Source: Clitopilus passeckerianus (taxonomy: Eukaryota; Basidiomycota; Agaricomycetes; Agaricales; Entolomataceae). Taken from it: a DNA stretch of 64,000 nucleotides. The stretch lies in the NCBI GenBank assembly GCA_944990035.1, contig CALYLX010000155.1:806001-870000 (forward strand), read 5' to 3'. This document shows positions 20,347-32,348 of the stretch, piece by piece. A model generated the notes under the pieces. The model searched no databases. It saw only the letters and a program-made list of their open reading frames with translations, and had not been told where the DNA came from. Every line of letters begins with the position of its first letter. Position 1 is the stretch's first letter. The position numbers were made by a program, and so were the translations under genes.

Positions 20347-20780
20347 GAACTGGTCAAGGATGTGTCTCCGCACTGGTGTTGCTGCCGCAGGTACTGACAA
20401 CAGGGCTGTCGGTCGGGTAAGATGGGCGTTGGGTACGGTTTTTCTTTTTTTTTTGCAACGTAAAATGGTGATAGTGCTTGCAGACACCTGTAGAGGGGAT
20501 GTGGCTCATGATGGGCACCAATCGATACGCGGGATCCTTCATCAGGTCCCAATCCTTGTCTTTCTACTGGAGACGAAGATTTGCGACGGTGAGGGAAAGT
20601 GGTTGATAGGCCCTTCCACAATGTGCGCAGGGGTAGCACAAGCTTTCCGCCTCAGAGGGGAAACATGGGGTCGTAGAGCAGCAGGACGACGAACGCATGT
20701 TTGTGTAGTATGACAGATGACCTGGCCGAATTTGGGGGTTGGGGAGACGGCAAGTATGGTACTGGTTCAGTACAACAATA
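20347..20780. repeat. Tandem duplication unit B (about 440 bp)
   Basis: The second unit of the direct tandem repeat, with the same landmark order as 19902-20346. It contains a T-rich tract (TTTTTCTTTTTTTTT) near 20440 that is absent from unit A. Confidence 0.75.
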
Positions 20781-22123
20781 GCGGAGACGACTCTCAAAGA
20801 TGCTGGGATAATGAGGTCGGAGCTGCTAGGGGGGTAGGATTCCTTCATGGGTCCTCATGGCCATCTTCGGTTCTTCGTTCCTTCCTGCATGATCTTGAGC
20901 AAGGCCCACTCTTCATCCTCCCGATGTCCGCCTTCAACACCAGGAGTAGTTCGAGCTAGGCCCAAAGCTCATTTTTGCGGGTAAGCAGCGCATATGTCTA
21001 CATTATGAGCTTAAGTTCATAATGCACAACGATGTGGCCGAGGAACATCAAGGCATGGTGTTGATAGAGGTCTGCAAGAAAGAATGAGTCAACGATGCGA
21101 TATAGAAGTTAGCTGAATTTCTTACTCCGAGAAACTGTCGGCGTGAAGAGGACAAAAACTGTCATCCGTGCTGTCGAGTATAGATACGTGATCTGAGGTT
21201 TCCCAAGAAAGTAGGGGTTGACTTGGCTCCTTGTACAATGACGGGTCTTCCTGTGTATGCACATGTCCGTGACTTGACTCTTGAGTCACCAGGTAGAGTG
21301 GCGGAAGCTATGGTGTAAGCTGAAGGCAAATGGTGCGGCAGTGGAGTCGGTTGCCCAATGTCGTCGTGGCAGTATACCACGGACAGGCCTATAGCTGCTG
21401 AATTTGAATGAGAGTGAGTTCACTTTCATACAACCGAGCAGAGGGGGCGTACCGTGTGTTCCCGCAGCTTCTGGTTGGCCGAGAAAGTAAGTGGTGCTCG
21501 AGGCAATTAGTGCAAAAACCGTGCCCTCTATCTGGTCAAAGCAGCGTCAGAGATGACAACGGAGGTTAGATGGGCGAAATGTTACGCACCTCACTCCCCC
21601 AAGCCAAACGAGTTTTGCATCAGAATTACAGGGCATGGCAGTAGTAGGTCCGTTGAGAGGGACGACAAAGCTGGAAAACTTATGTAAGCCATCTCCTGCC
21701 ACAATTGACGATGAGAGTTAGCATCCTCGTAACTTGACCATGCTTAATCAGGGACACGGGCGTACAGTCACAACAGAGCAAATTTGATGGATGCGAGGCA
21801 ACCCTAGCCCTTTTCTCTCAACGATGGGATTGTGATCAAAATGAAGTTTGCCAAAGACAGAGAGATGTATCGTGGTAGATTTCCGAACTAAGAAAAGTGC
21901 AACGGCTTGGTGCTCAATCCTGGGCTATGAAGCCTACCTGGGTGTCCGAGTGCAAGGCGCTCGAATTTGCCTCTGGGAAAAACAATCACAACCTCTTTGT
22001 TATTTGTGAACATCAAACCTTAAGGTGGACATTCGAAGCCATACTTGATGGGCACGAGGCTTCTCGTGGGACGTCTCTAGACGCCCTTTCACCGCTTTCC
22101 TTTGACTCTCATCTTCAACGACA

Positions 22124-23438
22124 ATGACCACTGATTTTGTGTAAGTAGATCCTTGTTTTATCTTCCTGAACCATATCCACTCCTAACTATCAGGCTAATC
22201 CGTAACGAAGAGGCAAACCATCAGCCAAGGTGAGTCCTCCCCAGTAAACTCCTCGGTGCCCACTTTTTGACAACTCCACAGCGAAACCACCCCTCTTGTT
22301 CCCAGACACAACGCAGACTCAGAACAAGCCCCCGAGCCCAAGTCAACCCTTCGAAGCCATCTCATATGCGCATCTATCATCGTATTTCTGACATTCGCTT
22401 TTGCGGGCATGATCTATCACAATGTTTCTCGTGATACTCTAAGCAATAGACGCCGGGAAGAGATCCGGCTAGAATGGAAACTAGAGAACGAACAGCACGC
22501 CAAAGAGGTATCGGACTGGAAGGGTAAAATCCAGAACTATCAAGATCAAGAGTCAGAGTTACTCGACCGGTTGGGTGTTCTCAGGGAAGAAACCGAGGCA
22601 GAGACAAAGAAAGCAGAGAGAATGCATCGCAAGGCGCTCGAGTTTGAAGGAAGGGCTCGTGAAGCCGAGGTTGGGGAGCGTGCCGCCCTTGAACGCTTGA
22701 GAAACTACGAACGAAAATTGAAGGAGGAAGAAGAAAAGAGGGCCAAGATGCGGCTCTACTGGTACGACATCATTCCTGACGACCAGTGCCTTGGCTACGA
22801 CCGCATCCACTATCGAGCTTTCCTCGCAAATCTTCTGCCTAGCATCGATGCTATAGACGCTTGTAAGGCGACGCCTATCAATATCAACGGACGGGTCTAC
22901 CAATCCCCAGACCGTTGTGAGGTTCTGGTGAGTCGCATCGATTCCCTTTCGACTCTTGTATGACTGATTTTAAACAGGAAGATGGTGCGGTAATGGGGAG
23001 CTGGCAGGCTGCTGGAGAGAAAAAATGCAAGACGTATTGGGAAGCGGGGTACAAGGACAAGGTACGTTCCAGCTATACATTTACGTTGAACTCTCCTCAT
23101 TTGATTCGTCACTAGGGATGTACCACTCCTGGGGCAGGCACTCGAGTGAGTAGCTCTTAGCCCGCCTATGCGTTCAAGCGAGAGACTGACGTGGTATCTG
23201 AATAGCGATTTGAGAGAGTTCTGGGTGGGGTTCACTCCGGTCAAGATTGGGAAACACTCTGTTACACCACTCCGGTAACCATCCTGCACCAATATTTGGA
23301 ACGCCCCAGCATGTGCGCCGATTGGGTATGTCAGTCAATTCCTGGCAGATTAGCTTTTGACTCAGCCTGTTTTTTGTTTCCTAGGGAGTACACGGCAAAT
23401 GGGGTATCTGGGATGTTGAGGACGTCGAATGTGACTGA
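22124..23438 (+). CDS. Single-TM coiled-coil protein, basidiomycete family, copy 1
   Basis: 328 residues from seven exons: 22124-22140, 22194-22229, 22282-22927, 22978-23061, 23116-23145, 23206-23325, 23385-23438. After a short polar N-terminus with a TTPLVPR motif comes one membrane span (CASIIVFLTFAFAGMIYHNV), then about 90 residues of charged coiled coil (ESELLDRLGVLREETEAETK), then a cysteine- and tryptophan-rich C-terminal domain. Cys-containing landmarks of that domain are DDQCLGYDR, DACKATPIN, PDRCEVL, GCTTPGAGTR, LCYTTPV and MCADWG..WGIWDVEDVEC. The layout suggests a type II membrane protein with a disulphide-bonded outer domain. I know the family from Agaricomycete genomes, but it has no established function. 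Its paralogue is at 39768-41023. Confidence 0.85.
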
Positions 23439-24280
23439 TTCTGGTTCACGGACAGCAGAAGATTACGATGTTTTCCTAGAGCTCATGAATTAGTATAGTT
23501 TTGTAGTTCTCGTATTATCTCGACTTGATTAGTAGGTCGCTAAGTAGAGTCAATCGTGATCACTGGGGGACAGTGAGCCCGGAACTCCATATATATATAT
23601 ATCAATGCTATCTTGATACGGTCGACTATCTCATAACGGGTAACGTCCATCAGCGGCTTGGGCTATGCATTAACGGACCTTATGCGTGGACAGAGTCTCC
23701 AAGTATATTTGGTTGGCATTGTTGTTTTATCCAACAAAACCGATGGATACGTCCAAGATATATCATCCGAAGCGTAGCTTTAGGCGGTCCCATTTTCACC
23801 CTAATGTTGCCATATCAGCCTTAGGTTGCAACGAACTCCCAGATGTTACGGCCCCGGCTAGTGCGAATCTATTTTGCACTCGCCACTCTCGCACAAGGCT
23901 TCAGTTTGACATTTCTAAGTAAAATGGTCTCATATTGGTCAAAAATCAGTGTCTGAGAGATTAGCCGCTGGATTGGTGCCAGCAATGAATTCGACCTTGA
24001 CTTTATGCTCAAAATATGGTTCGCTCAGCATAATTAAATACACTCACGATTTCAGTCAAAAACAGGCACGCATTAGACAAACAAAAACAGTCATCAAACG
24101 AAAATAAAAAAAAGTAGGGAAACAAGGAGATAGAGAGTTCACATTCCGACATCCCATCGGCAGGCTCCCGCAGGAAAGACATGAAATACGTACCTTATTG
24201 TTCCCAGCAAATAGTATTACCCATCTGAAGGTAGCCTCACGGAAACCAGCCAATTTCTCGTGACCTCGGGAGGCTGGTAA
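23439..24280. other. Intergenic with an AT microsatellite
   Basis: No gene. A short (AT)n run sits near 23589-23602. Otherwise featureless. Confidence 0.4.
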
Positions 24281-24466
24281 GACAAAGCGGAAGCATGGGG
24301 TGAAGAGGAAATGACTGTTCACAAGCTCGGTCAAGAAGATGTTCTCGGATGAGTCCCAGAGTTGGATGCTACCGCCTTGGTTGCAGGAGATGATCGATGC
24401 GTTCCGCCTGGTTTGAGTGAATCCAACGCCGTTCACTGCAAAAGACGGTACTAGTACTCCGTGCAA
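24281..24466 (-). pseudogene. Possible WD40-repeat fragment
   Basis: A minus-strand frame encodes NGVGFTQTRRNASIISCNQG followed by GSIQLWDSSEN, which looks like one WD40 blade (a GSIQLWD end). No neighbouring blades are visible and the frame then becomes unrelated. Best read as an isolated fragment. Confidence 0.35.
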
Positions 24467-27400
24467 GGAAGGTTCACACTTAACAACGGGATTACAACAA
24501 CCCAGGCAAGAGGTGATCTAGGTGGGGTAGGTCCCAATTGTCAAGCCTTGCATGGAAATCAAATGGTAGTTTCATTCGTTTCTGACCTTCTCTACCGATG
24601 GTATATCCACAGATTAATGACAAGATCTTAACGGTGAGTAGCTGTGAGGCAGTCGAGTGACCTTGTCAAGGGCGGAGGGATTGATAGGGCTTCATTTTTA
24701 CTTCTCTCCGAGGGACCGCTCTGTTTCGTCCCCCCACTCATCCCCGTTCTCTCCCAACTCCCCGCCTCCCATCCTCCAAAGGTCTGCATCGTCCCAGCCC
24801 TAACGATGCTGATACCCAGACCTCAGTGTGGAGGAGGTAGCATAAGGCTCCAGCGTCTGGCCCTAGGATCGTGCGCAGGTTGACACAGATTCACGACAGC
24901 CACACATAGAGTATGAGTGGACAGGAGGCTAAGCGTTGGCGGTATGGGAGAAGCGTGATCAGATTTGGTACTGACGCCAGATGGAGGTCCTTTGAAGAGA
25001 GTGACGATGAAGGCGGCAGAAGCTATAGGGACGCGTGACGTGGCCAGAGCGCGGAATCGTGTGGCAGGGGATAATCCTTGCGCCAGTTTTCAGGCGTAGC
25101 TGCTGCCAGCACAGCAAGGCCTGGTCGTATGATGCCCTCAGAGTTGGATTGGCTTAGGCAAGCGACACCGGGAAGATATTCAGACATACGATGCGGCGCT
25201 TGGCACTAGGTACTTCTTCGGAAGATAGAGGATGAATATATTCATGAGAGGACTGCTGGTGTACACCCAATGCGTAGGTTATGGAAAATATAGGATGCCG
25301 AATTTGTTCACTCTTAAAGGTCAAGAAGGCGTTACGCCGATTCATGATTCAAGGTATTCCGTTCCTGCTCTTTAGATGTAGCTGATTTCCTCCAGAGCTC
25401 CAAGCATACACCTTAATCCTGCTCTCATGAGTACCAGTCTGCACCCGTGGATATAAACACACAACTTACCCGACGACGTACCGTAGGTGTTTTTGAGCCT
25501 CAGAGACGTGACGAATGAAGAATCCAATTTTGATGCCATGACAAGTCATTGACTGTGACATGTGACATGGGTGGTCTAGACCGCACACAGCCACGATCAC
25601 TAGGCCCTCATACTAAAAATCCACCCAATGCATCCATTCGTAAATTTCCAGTCCACATCTTCCGGAGCACGAAGTCCTCGAGAGTGTGAGGGGTACAGAG
25701 AGCAGTACACAATAGCCGAAATATTCCCTCCTTGCCAGGAATCCTGACTGATGAATCGGAATCGACTCCAACAAAGAAGCCAGAAGTTGACGGGATGACC
25801 AGCCCTTAATGAATTCGTCGAGGTTCTGAACCGTTGATGCTATGTTCATGACGTCCACTGCGTTGACACTCAGCTGGCGTTAAACGTTGAATGTTGACCG
25901 TCCGCCCGAGCAAGCCTTTCATTTGGAATCATTCCCTAGACTAAGTACCCCTCGTGGCCCAGGACCTTGTATTCTGTTCGACACTGACTTACAAGATGTC
26001 AGATCTGGTGTCACCGGCGTACAGATGAGCCATGGCGGCCGTAATACCTGAACGAATTCTGGCACGCTATTGGCCTCAAACGGGTAGGCAAAATTGATAG
26101 TACGCAAAGAGTACCACCACGACATCGCTCATTTTCCCATGTCACTCCCTTGTCGAAGTCGCTGACAGTGACCATGGTCGGCTCCGCTACAGATGGGCCA
26201 GGGGATGCACACATCTACTGTTCTCCGCGTGTCTGAAACTCTCGGACTCCATCTGAGTGAGCTTCCTACTCTGAAATCAGTGACCTATCCAGGGCCCCCT
26301 GGATGGAATGCTGAGCCCATACGAAAGCCAAGGTGCGGCAGAACCGTTCAAGGTTGGCAGGCAAGTGACAATTCGCCTTCCGAGCTCATTACACGCTTAC
26401 AGTAGTCCCTGATTGTTCGTGATTGAACTATCACGATACGGTATCAGAATCCGAGTGTCACAGGAATGTGTCGGTTAAGTTTGCGACCTTGCTGCCTGGC
26501 GATTTCTTCTCGTAAGTCGGGGCTCAGTGTTATACTGACCGGTGTTATCTGACATGGGCGTATTTCGTCATAGGATTAACTACAGGGGACTTGCCGCCAC
26601 CAGTCGAGGCGATGATACTCAAGTTATCCTCACCCCGGCTGCTAATCAGGGCCCCACTGGAACTCAGATCTGGCACAGGAAGCCCATCGATAGTAAGTGA
26701 CGTAGCCTTTGAGGGACGCAACATCGTCTTCTTACATTGGCCCTTCCCATAGACTAGACCGTGGATTATCGAAGGAATGATCAGAAATCTTTGAGCCGTC
26801 TGGAGTAGTATGACATCTACACGGATATCGTTTATGTCTCCTTTTTTGTATAAAACCCATTATGCAACGATGCTCTTCGAGATGGGAGAAACGGTAAAAG
26901 AATTATCCCAGTGGGCTTGAATGTTTTCACGGCGATCGAAATGCCCGATCACTTAGCGTAAGAAGCCTTGCATCAGCAAGTTGTGGGCTTTAGATTTTGA
27001 TAGGGAACGGTTGCGTTACCAGCTTGCGTTCCACTTACGTTCCGATTTTTACACTCACATTCCGGCCTTGCGTTCCTGACGTTCCGGTCGTGGAAATCTT
27101 CATTAATCGGGGATTCAAATGACTTAGCGTCGGATTCCTGAGGCTTGATAGTCAAGCGTGTATTGACCTCATTTGTTTTACTATATACTATTCACCATAT
27201 ATTTTACCTCTTAATACAGCTTAGACTATGCTCCAAGGCTTATACCTCCCAAAATAATTCTTACCAAGCGTGATACTCCGGTGCTGATACCTTTGACTGG
27301 GAAGGTACTGACGTTTGCAACAGCGTAAAAGTATATACAATTCAAATTTTACAGAATCAGTTTAAAGGCTTAATGACATACACACTGGCCTCCACACGCC

Positions 27401-29150
27401 AATTCTTCGGTGTGCAGAGCCTTTAGTACTTGTATGGAGCGGCCACTTCCGTTCCGGCATGGCATAAACTCGGATGGAGGCTGCCGCTATCACCAGCGTT
27501 AGACCCTTTAGGGATCAGTTCATTGGCTGGATTTTGGGGGTTAGACACATAGATGCAGGTTCTGGTCTAGTAATCATCCTCGGCAATTCAATATTTGGCT
27601 AGGACATGTCACATTTCGTATGAAGACTGGCATGCCGCCAGCTGGATATCCAGTGTGACAAGCAGATCGGCATTCTTCTGTGGAGGTATATACCATTAGG
27701 GTTAACATCACCCTCCTGGCATTGTTTTGGCAACCTACAATTACAGGCAAGGTAGTAAACATATATCTATGAGCAGGCGAGCCCACTGCACGACAGGGTA
27801 ATAAACCGCGTATCCCCAAAAAGCATACTTAACAGGATGCAGTTTATGCGACAACGAACGCCAACTGAAGTCAAGCACGTTGGTACGGGTTGACATGACG
27901 CCAATAGCTCGCGGATCCATCCACAGAGGTATAGTAAAACGAGCACTGGCCCATAATGAACCGTGGACACCCCATTCTGGATATCTGCCACGCAGATTGG
28001 GGCGGAGGTACTGCCTGAGCCTCTCAATAAACACCGGGTATCGAGAGGGTCGTGCTTGATCATCAGATGATGAAACAAACCAGTTTAAGTAGCGATCTGG
28101 GTCAGGGAAGAAGTCCCAAGACGCCAGATCGCAGGACTTCCAATGGAAATGGCCGTCTTCTGAAGGGGACGGGAAAGAACGACGTGAGGGCGAGTGTAGC
28201 GAGTACCAAATTACAATGCGTTGTACTCTGTCAGGAGGTAAGGCACAGGTTTACTCGAAGAGACAATACCCACCAAAGGGGAGTCTCGTATGGCTTGAAT
28301 ACGCTCCGAAACTTGGAAGTCATCCGTAGTTGACGAAAGGAAAGGATTGAGGTGATGCAATGATTGATGATCACAGGAAAATTACTGTGTATAGATAAAA
28401 AATTAGCTAAGGATCAAGAAATCGACTTAACCTAGTGATGTATTCACACGAGACTTAAGCACCCATAAAAGACAAATTATGAGTTTATGGACCAATCGAA
28501 ATTAGAGAAATACCAATTACAAACAAGCAAAAATATTGTAAAGTTTTGGAACTTTGGACGCTGGAAAGAACTCAATGGAGTATCCACTCCATCCTCGTAA
28601 TCGCCATCAATCTAGTTCGAACTCCGACCGAATCTCAAAGATAAGCTTGACCGAGGTTGGCGTCGACCACGCCCAAAACCACTTTTAAAACAAACCAAAG
28701 CACGTATAGGTCAGGAGAAGGTATTTTATAACACAAATATATGATATTAAACGCTCCCAGATACCAATTTTGGTCTTCATAGGTAACGTATGGAACGTAT
28801 GGGAACGTAAAAAGTATGTAGCCCTGTATCGACGGAGTCAACAGATTTCGTGCCCTAGGGCGCTGCTGCACCTCGTGGAAGTAAAGTAGTGCAGACTTCT
28901 GGAGGAAAACAGGGCGTCGTACGCCTCAAGGATCTAATATGTCACCGTAGGTCAAGTAAACGCAGGAGTTATGAACATTCCAATAACGTAGACAGCCTCC
29001 AACTGCGTGAAATGAATGTGAACATCCTCTGAACGAATTCCATCGAGCATAATCGTTAAACGTTTACTTGCAGGTTATATGTGAGTCAAGTACATAGGGA
29101 AGGACCTCATTATAGGATAACAAGCGAAGGTGGCTAGGGAACAGTCGAGT
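24467..29150. other. Long gene-poor region with relics
   Basis: About 4.7 kb without a gene I can support. A splice-flanked piece near 26580-26694 (QVILTPAANQGPTGTQIWHR) could be the last strand set of a beta-trefoil or ricin-B-like protein. Near 27000-27090 the motif CGTTCC recurs several times in an A/T-rich context. A minus-strand frame at 27741-28034 has membrane-like character but no family match. The stretch 28380-28870 is very A/T-rich and includes GGAACGTATGGGAACGTAA-like tandem words. These look like old mobile-element debris. Confidence 0.35.
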
Positions 29151-29657
29151 TCAGCCCGACCCCTCCTGAGCTATTGCAGCTTGACGGAATGTTTCGACGT
29201 TATCGTTAGGCCCGGGGTTGATAATCATGACCATGCCTTTACCGCAATGAGGCTGGCAGGGGTGTTCGCAATTAGCTAGAACTTCAACTCGTGTCGAGAT
29301 AGGGTACTTACGGTGCATTGAACGTAAACGGAATTGTGTGAAGATATTTCAAGACGTTGTGTCGCTCCGTCTGCCAAGGCCTAGTGATCAGACATGCGGT
29401 GTACGCGATACAGGGGTTGACCTACCGTGTTGAATTCCAGTGTCAAATCCACCAAGGGAATGGCAGGGATCCTTCAATTTTGCAGTGGACTCTGTTGCTG
29501 TATGAGAGTTCCCGTGGAAGTGGAAATTGACAACCTCGCCGGGATTTGCGTAAACAACTTCTGGGGTGAAGCGGAGACCGTTTAGTCCGACTTGTACAGT
29601 TTGATCGGCCAACGCTACACCAGCGAGAGCACAGAGGAGGAAGAGAGGATACAACAT
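29151..29657 (-). CDS. Secreted plastocyanin-like cupredoxin
   Basis: A small extracellular type I copper protein, probably an electron carrier or copper binder at the cell surface. Exons 29657-29426, 29370-29312 and 29252-29151 sum to 393 nt (130 residues). The signal peptide is MLYPLFLLCALAGVALA, followed by DQTVQVGLNGLRFTPEVVYA. Predicted copper ligands are His52 (in HGNSHTATES), then Cys96, His99 and Met104 in CTPHCGKGM, the plastocyanin spacing Cys-x2-His-x4-Met. Cys65 in KDPCHSLGGFDTG and Cys100 may form the conserved disulphide. The splice choice matters: only the acceptor at 29253/29252 gives this motif; an upstream AG leads to a stop. There is no long Ser/Thr tail and no GPI-like C-terminus. 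It was chosen over a longer frame because the first 20 residues of that frame are not signal-like. Confidence 0.88.
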
Positions 29658-30393
29658 AATTGAAGGGACAAATGAACGAGGCGAGGAGTTGCTACTTGCT
29701 ACTGCTTTTTCAAGCATTAATTTGACCCACGAGGCAAATTATTTGATGGCCGCAAAGTCAAAATCTCAAATCCATGCATTTGAGCTGAGTCTGGAACCTG
29801 GTTATGATCTGATTCAGTATCCCCTAGACCTTGGAGAACGCCACCCTTACGAAGAGGTCAGAGCCGAATACGAGGTTGCTGCCCATGCAACGGGCGAAGC
29901 GGTATGGCTCAGTCTTCATGAATCTGCAAGGCTTGTTGCGAATGATTGAAACTAGAACCATTCAAAATCAGAAACCTGGGCATGGTGGACAATTAAACAA
30001 GCTCTCTAGCACGTGTTACACACCTCCATAGGCACTAGACGCTCATTCTTCACTCCAACTTCTCCCGCATATTGATTTCATACGAACCGCATCAGAATGT
30101 CGAAGCATTTCCTACGTCAACCTAATTACACATGAGGCAACACGGGGACGGTCATCAGTCGAAGGTGGCGTCATGACATCGGAACGACGCAGTCGGGGAT
30201 GCACGTGCCGCTTCTCCTGCCGGGGATGATGAAAGACGAATGGGTCGTCGGGGTTGGTCGGGCCTCCTCCCAATAAGCAATTAGAGACCAGGCCACGAGA
30301 TCCAGAAATACAATGAGGATGAGGTGAATACTGGGATCTGGTAGTACGACCGTTACACACTAGAATAGGAATGTTCCAATATCGGGTAGGTAC
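29658..30393. other. Intergenic upstream of the cupredoxin gene
   Basis: A plus-strand frame of 86 codons begins at 29689, but it has no motif and overlaps the cupredoxin promoter region. I call nothing here. Confidence 0.3.
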
Positions 30394-32348
30394 TCAGTAG
30401 GTGCAGCTCGTCCAGACCCATCCATATGTCATCATGACGATACTAGACAAACTACGAAGAGCCGGAGAAGAAAAGCGATAAATGTAGGTGTTCAAGTCCA
30501 AAACTAAACCGTACGAAAGGGGTGGGGGATGAAGGTAGGAATTATAGGAAATATGTGTACAAGGCGCCTCCCCTTGTGCGAGAATGTGGCGTTCCAGATG
30601 AGAGTCAAGGTTCCCGAACTGATTTTGCCACAGTTTCGTCATGGTGGCGAAGATAGGGGGGCCCAGCCTCAAGCATGAATGCGGGTTTCTGATGCTTCCG
30701 GTTCCATCTTCTGACTCCCCTCTACCGTAAGTCGTTGGGTCATTGGGCCGGATCCCGACTAGCTCGATGTTATGGGAGGTTTTTGCTGGTCCAGGCCTGG
30801 CAACCCCGTTAACATGCCAATCCAGTGTACATAGCTGCACATGAACACGTGAAGGACAGCTTTGACCCTGTGGTTGGCCTTGGCGGCGAGGTGAAGATTG
30901 AGAACTGTCTCTCAAAAGGGGTAGGAGGCGAAACGATATCCTAGGCGGGGTAAGGGTAGCCCCAACTTCTGGGAGTGTTGCCGCTGCTGCTGGCGGACGC
31001 ATTGGTAGATGGACAGTAGTCGAGATCGTGGGTAGCGCTTCAAGACTGGTCCCGTGAATTGGCTGGCTGTCTTCTTCAGCTCCTTCCCATCTCCGTCCTC
31101 TCATCCGCTATGACGATGCACCCATCCACGAAGAAGCGTAGGGCAACCGTTAGTACCGTTGCCCAAGGCTCTCATGAGAAGCCGCGGAGGATGGTGGGGT
31201 GCCCAGTTGACTGCAAGGGAATATTCGGAGATGCTGATGACACAGATCCAGGCAGCAGTCTGCCAGGCCCAAACGAAGCAGCCCTGGTAAGACTTGGGGT
31301 GGGTAGGGTGGAAGATTTGGGAATGGCAACGACAACGACGATCCTCGTAGGTGGAGCGCACGGACCACTGTCCATCGAATTCGAGCTGTGCAATGACGTT
31401 GGGTAGTAGAGGGGAGAGTGGGTGTAGGAGTAGCAGAGGTAGCTGCTGTAGACGACGAAGACACATAATTGCTTGGTGGAAGAAGTTGCACGTTCCCCGG
31501 CTGCTGCATTGTTTCCTTCCCCACGTCTTTCATCCCATCTTCAACTTCACGTCACCATCCCCTGTTTCCGTGATCTGAAAATGCTGCCGCCACTGCCAGG
31601 ATGGCACGTATAATCCCCAACTTCGAGGAAAGCCGAAGAGGGGGAGTTGTAAGACGACGAGACCGTCACATGAAGGGGAGGGATGGAGGAACCTTTCCTT
31701 CGTGCATGGAATTTGGGAGGTCTATATTGCTGCCGATTTCACCTCGTGCTGGAATCAGAAAAGGGTGTGGCTGCTCCAAAGAGGATTTGGTACCAGTAGC
31801 AATGGGTGGAGTGGTCGGTTGGGTACGAGTGGCACAGATATCTGTCCCTTCTGCGCATGATAGCAGTAGAGGAGGTACATTCCAGGGCGAAAGCAGCGAT
31901 GATCTCAATTTAGATCCGATGCCCGCGAGTAAGAACTGGGGGATTGTAATGGATACTGCATCGCTTTGAGAGGTAGGGAAGGAAGCTGCCTTCATGGGTC
32001 CAGGGATACTGCAAGGTGGAGGATCCGTGGGCCAGTATTCCAAAGATCAGAATGACGGAGTATGTCCTTCATGGTGGGGCACACGGACCATGTGCCCGAT
32101 GTTGAACATCATCGGGACAAGGAGCAGCAAGAGCACCTTCTGCAGCTCCAGATGACGAAGTTGGACACGTTTCTGGTCAAAGCAGAGTGTTCGTATTGTC
32201 GATAGTTGAAATTTGGGGGAAGCGTTGCGGCTCTTGCCCGGCCTCCTTTCCTGGGGCTTCTCACCCCTTCACCAATGAATTCCCATCCCCAATATCCCGG
32301 CATTCCTGTTGTCTCGTTGCTGCCACCGCGAGTTCCATCCATGAGCAA
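30394..32348 (-). pseudogene. Pro/Ser/Thr-rich coding-like relic
   Basis: Several minus-strand frames are strongly biased to Pro, Ser and Thr (SSSTAATSATPTPTLPSTTQ near 31430; PPIATGTKSSLEQPHPFLIP near 31770; PMRPPAAAATLPEVGATLTP near 30980). The plus strand is also open by composition, so open length alone proves little. The pieces do not assemble into one frame and no domain is recognisable. It could be the disordered part of a decayed regulatory protein, or merely a GC-skewed tract. Confidence 0.25.

Larger units (their letters stand above)
19491..21740 (-). pseudogene. Decayed multi-exon locus, probably membrane protein
   Basis: Minus-strand fragments suggest a broken multi-span membrane protein: TVFALIASSTTYFLGQPEAA near 21480-21540, flanked by good splice sites; weakly hydrophobic pieces near 21170-21400; and a hydrophobic VLPLTTVLIIMRLHRTANSD near 19850-19900. 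The pieces do not join into one frame, and part of the locus is tandemly duplicated (see the 440-bp repeats). The order of fragments fits a single gene read from 21.7 to 19.5 kb. I do not recognise the family with any confidence. Confidence 0.35.

Noticed and set aside
27741..28034. Fragment of a wax-synthase-like or MBOAT membrane enzyme
   Set aside because: The resemblance rests on a few scattered residues. There is no catalytic motif and no second exon.
31059..31969. Plus-strand frames of 115-122 codons as genes
   Set aside because: They lie opposite Pro/Ser-rich minus frames, have no motif, start context or introns, and follow from base composition.
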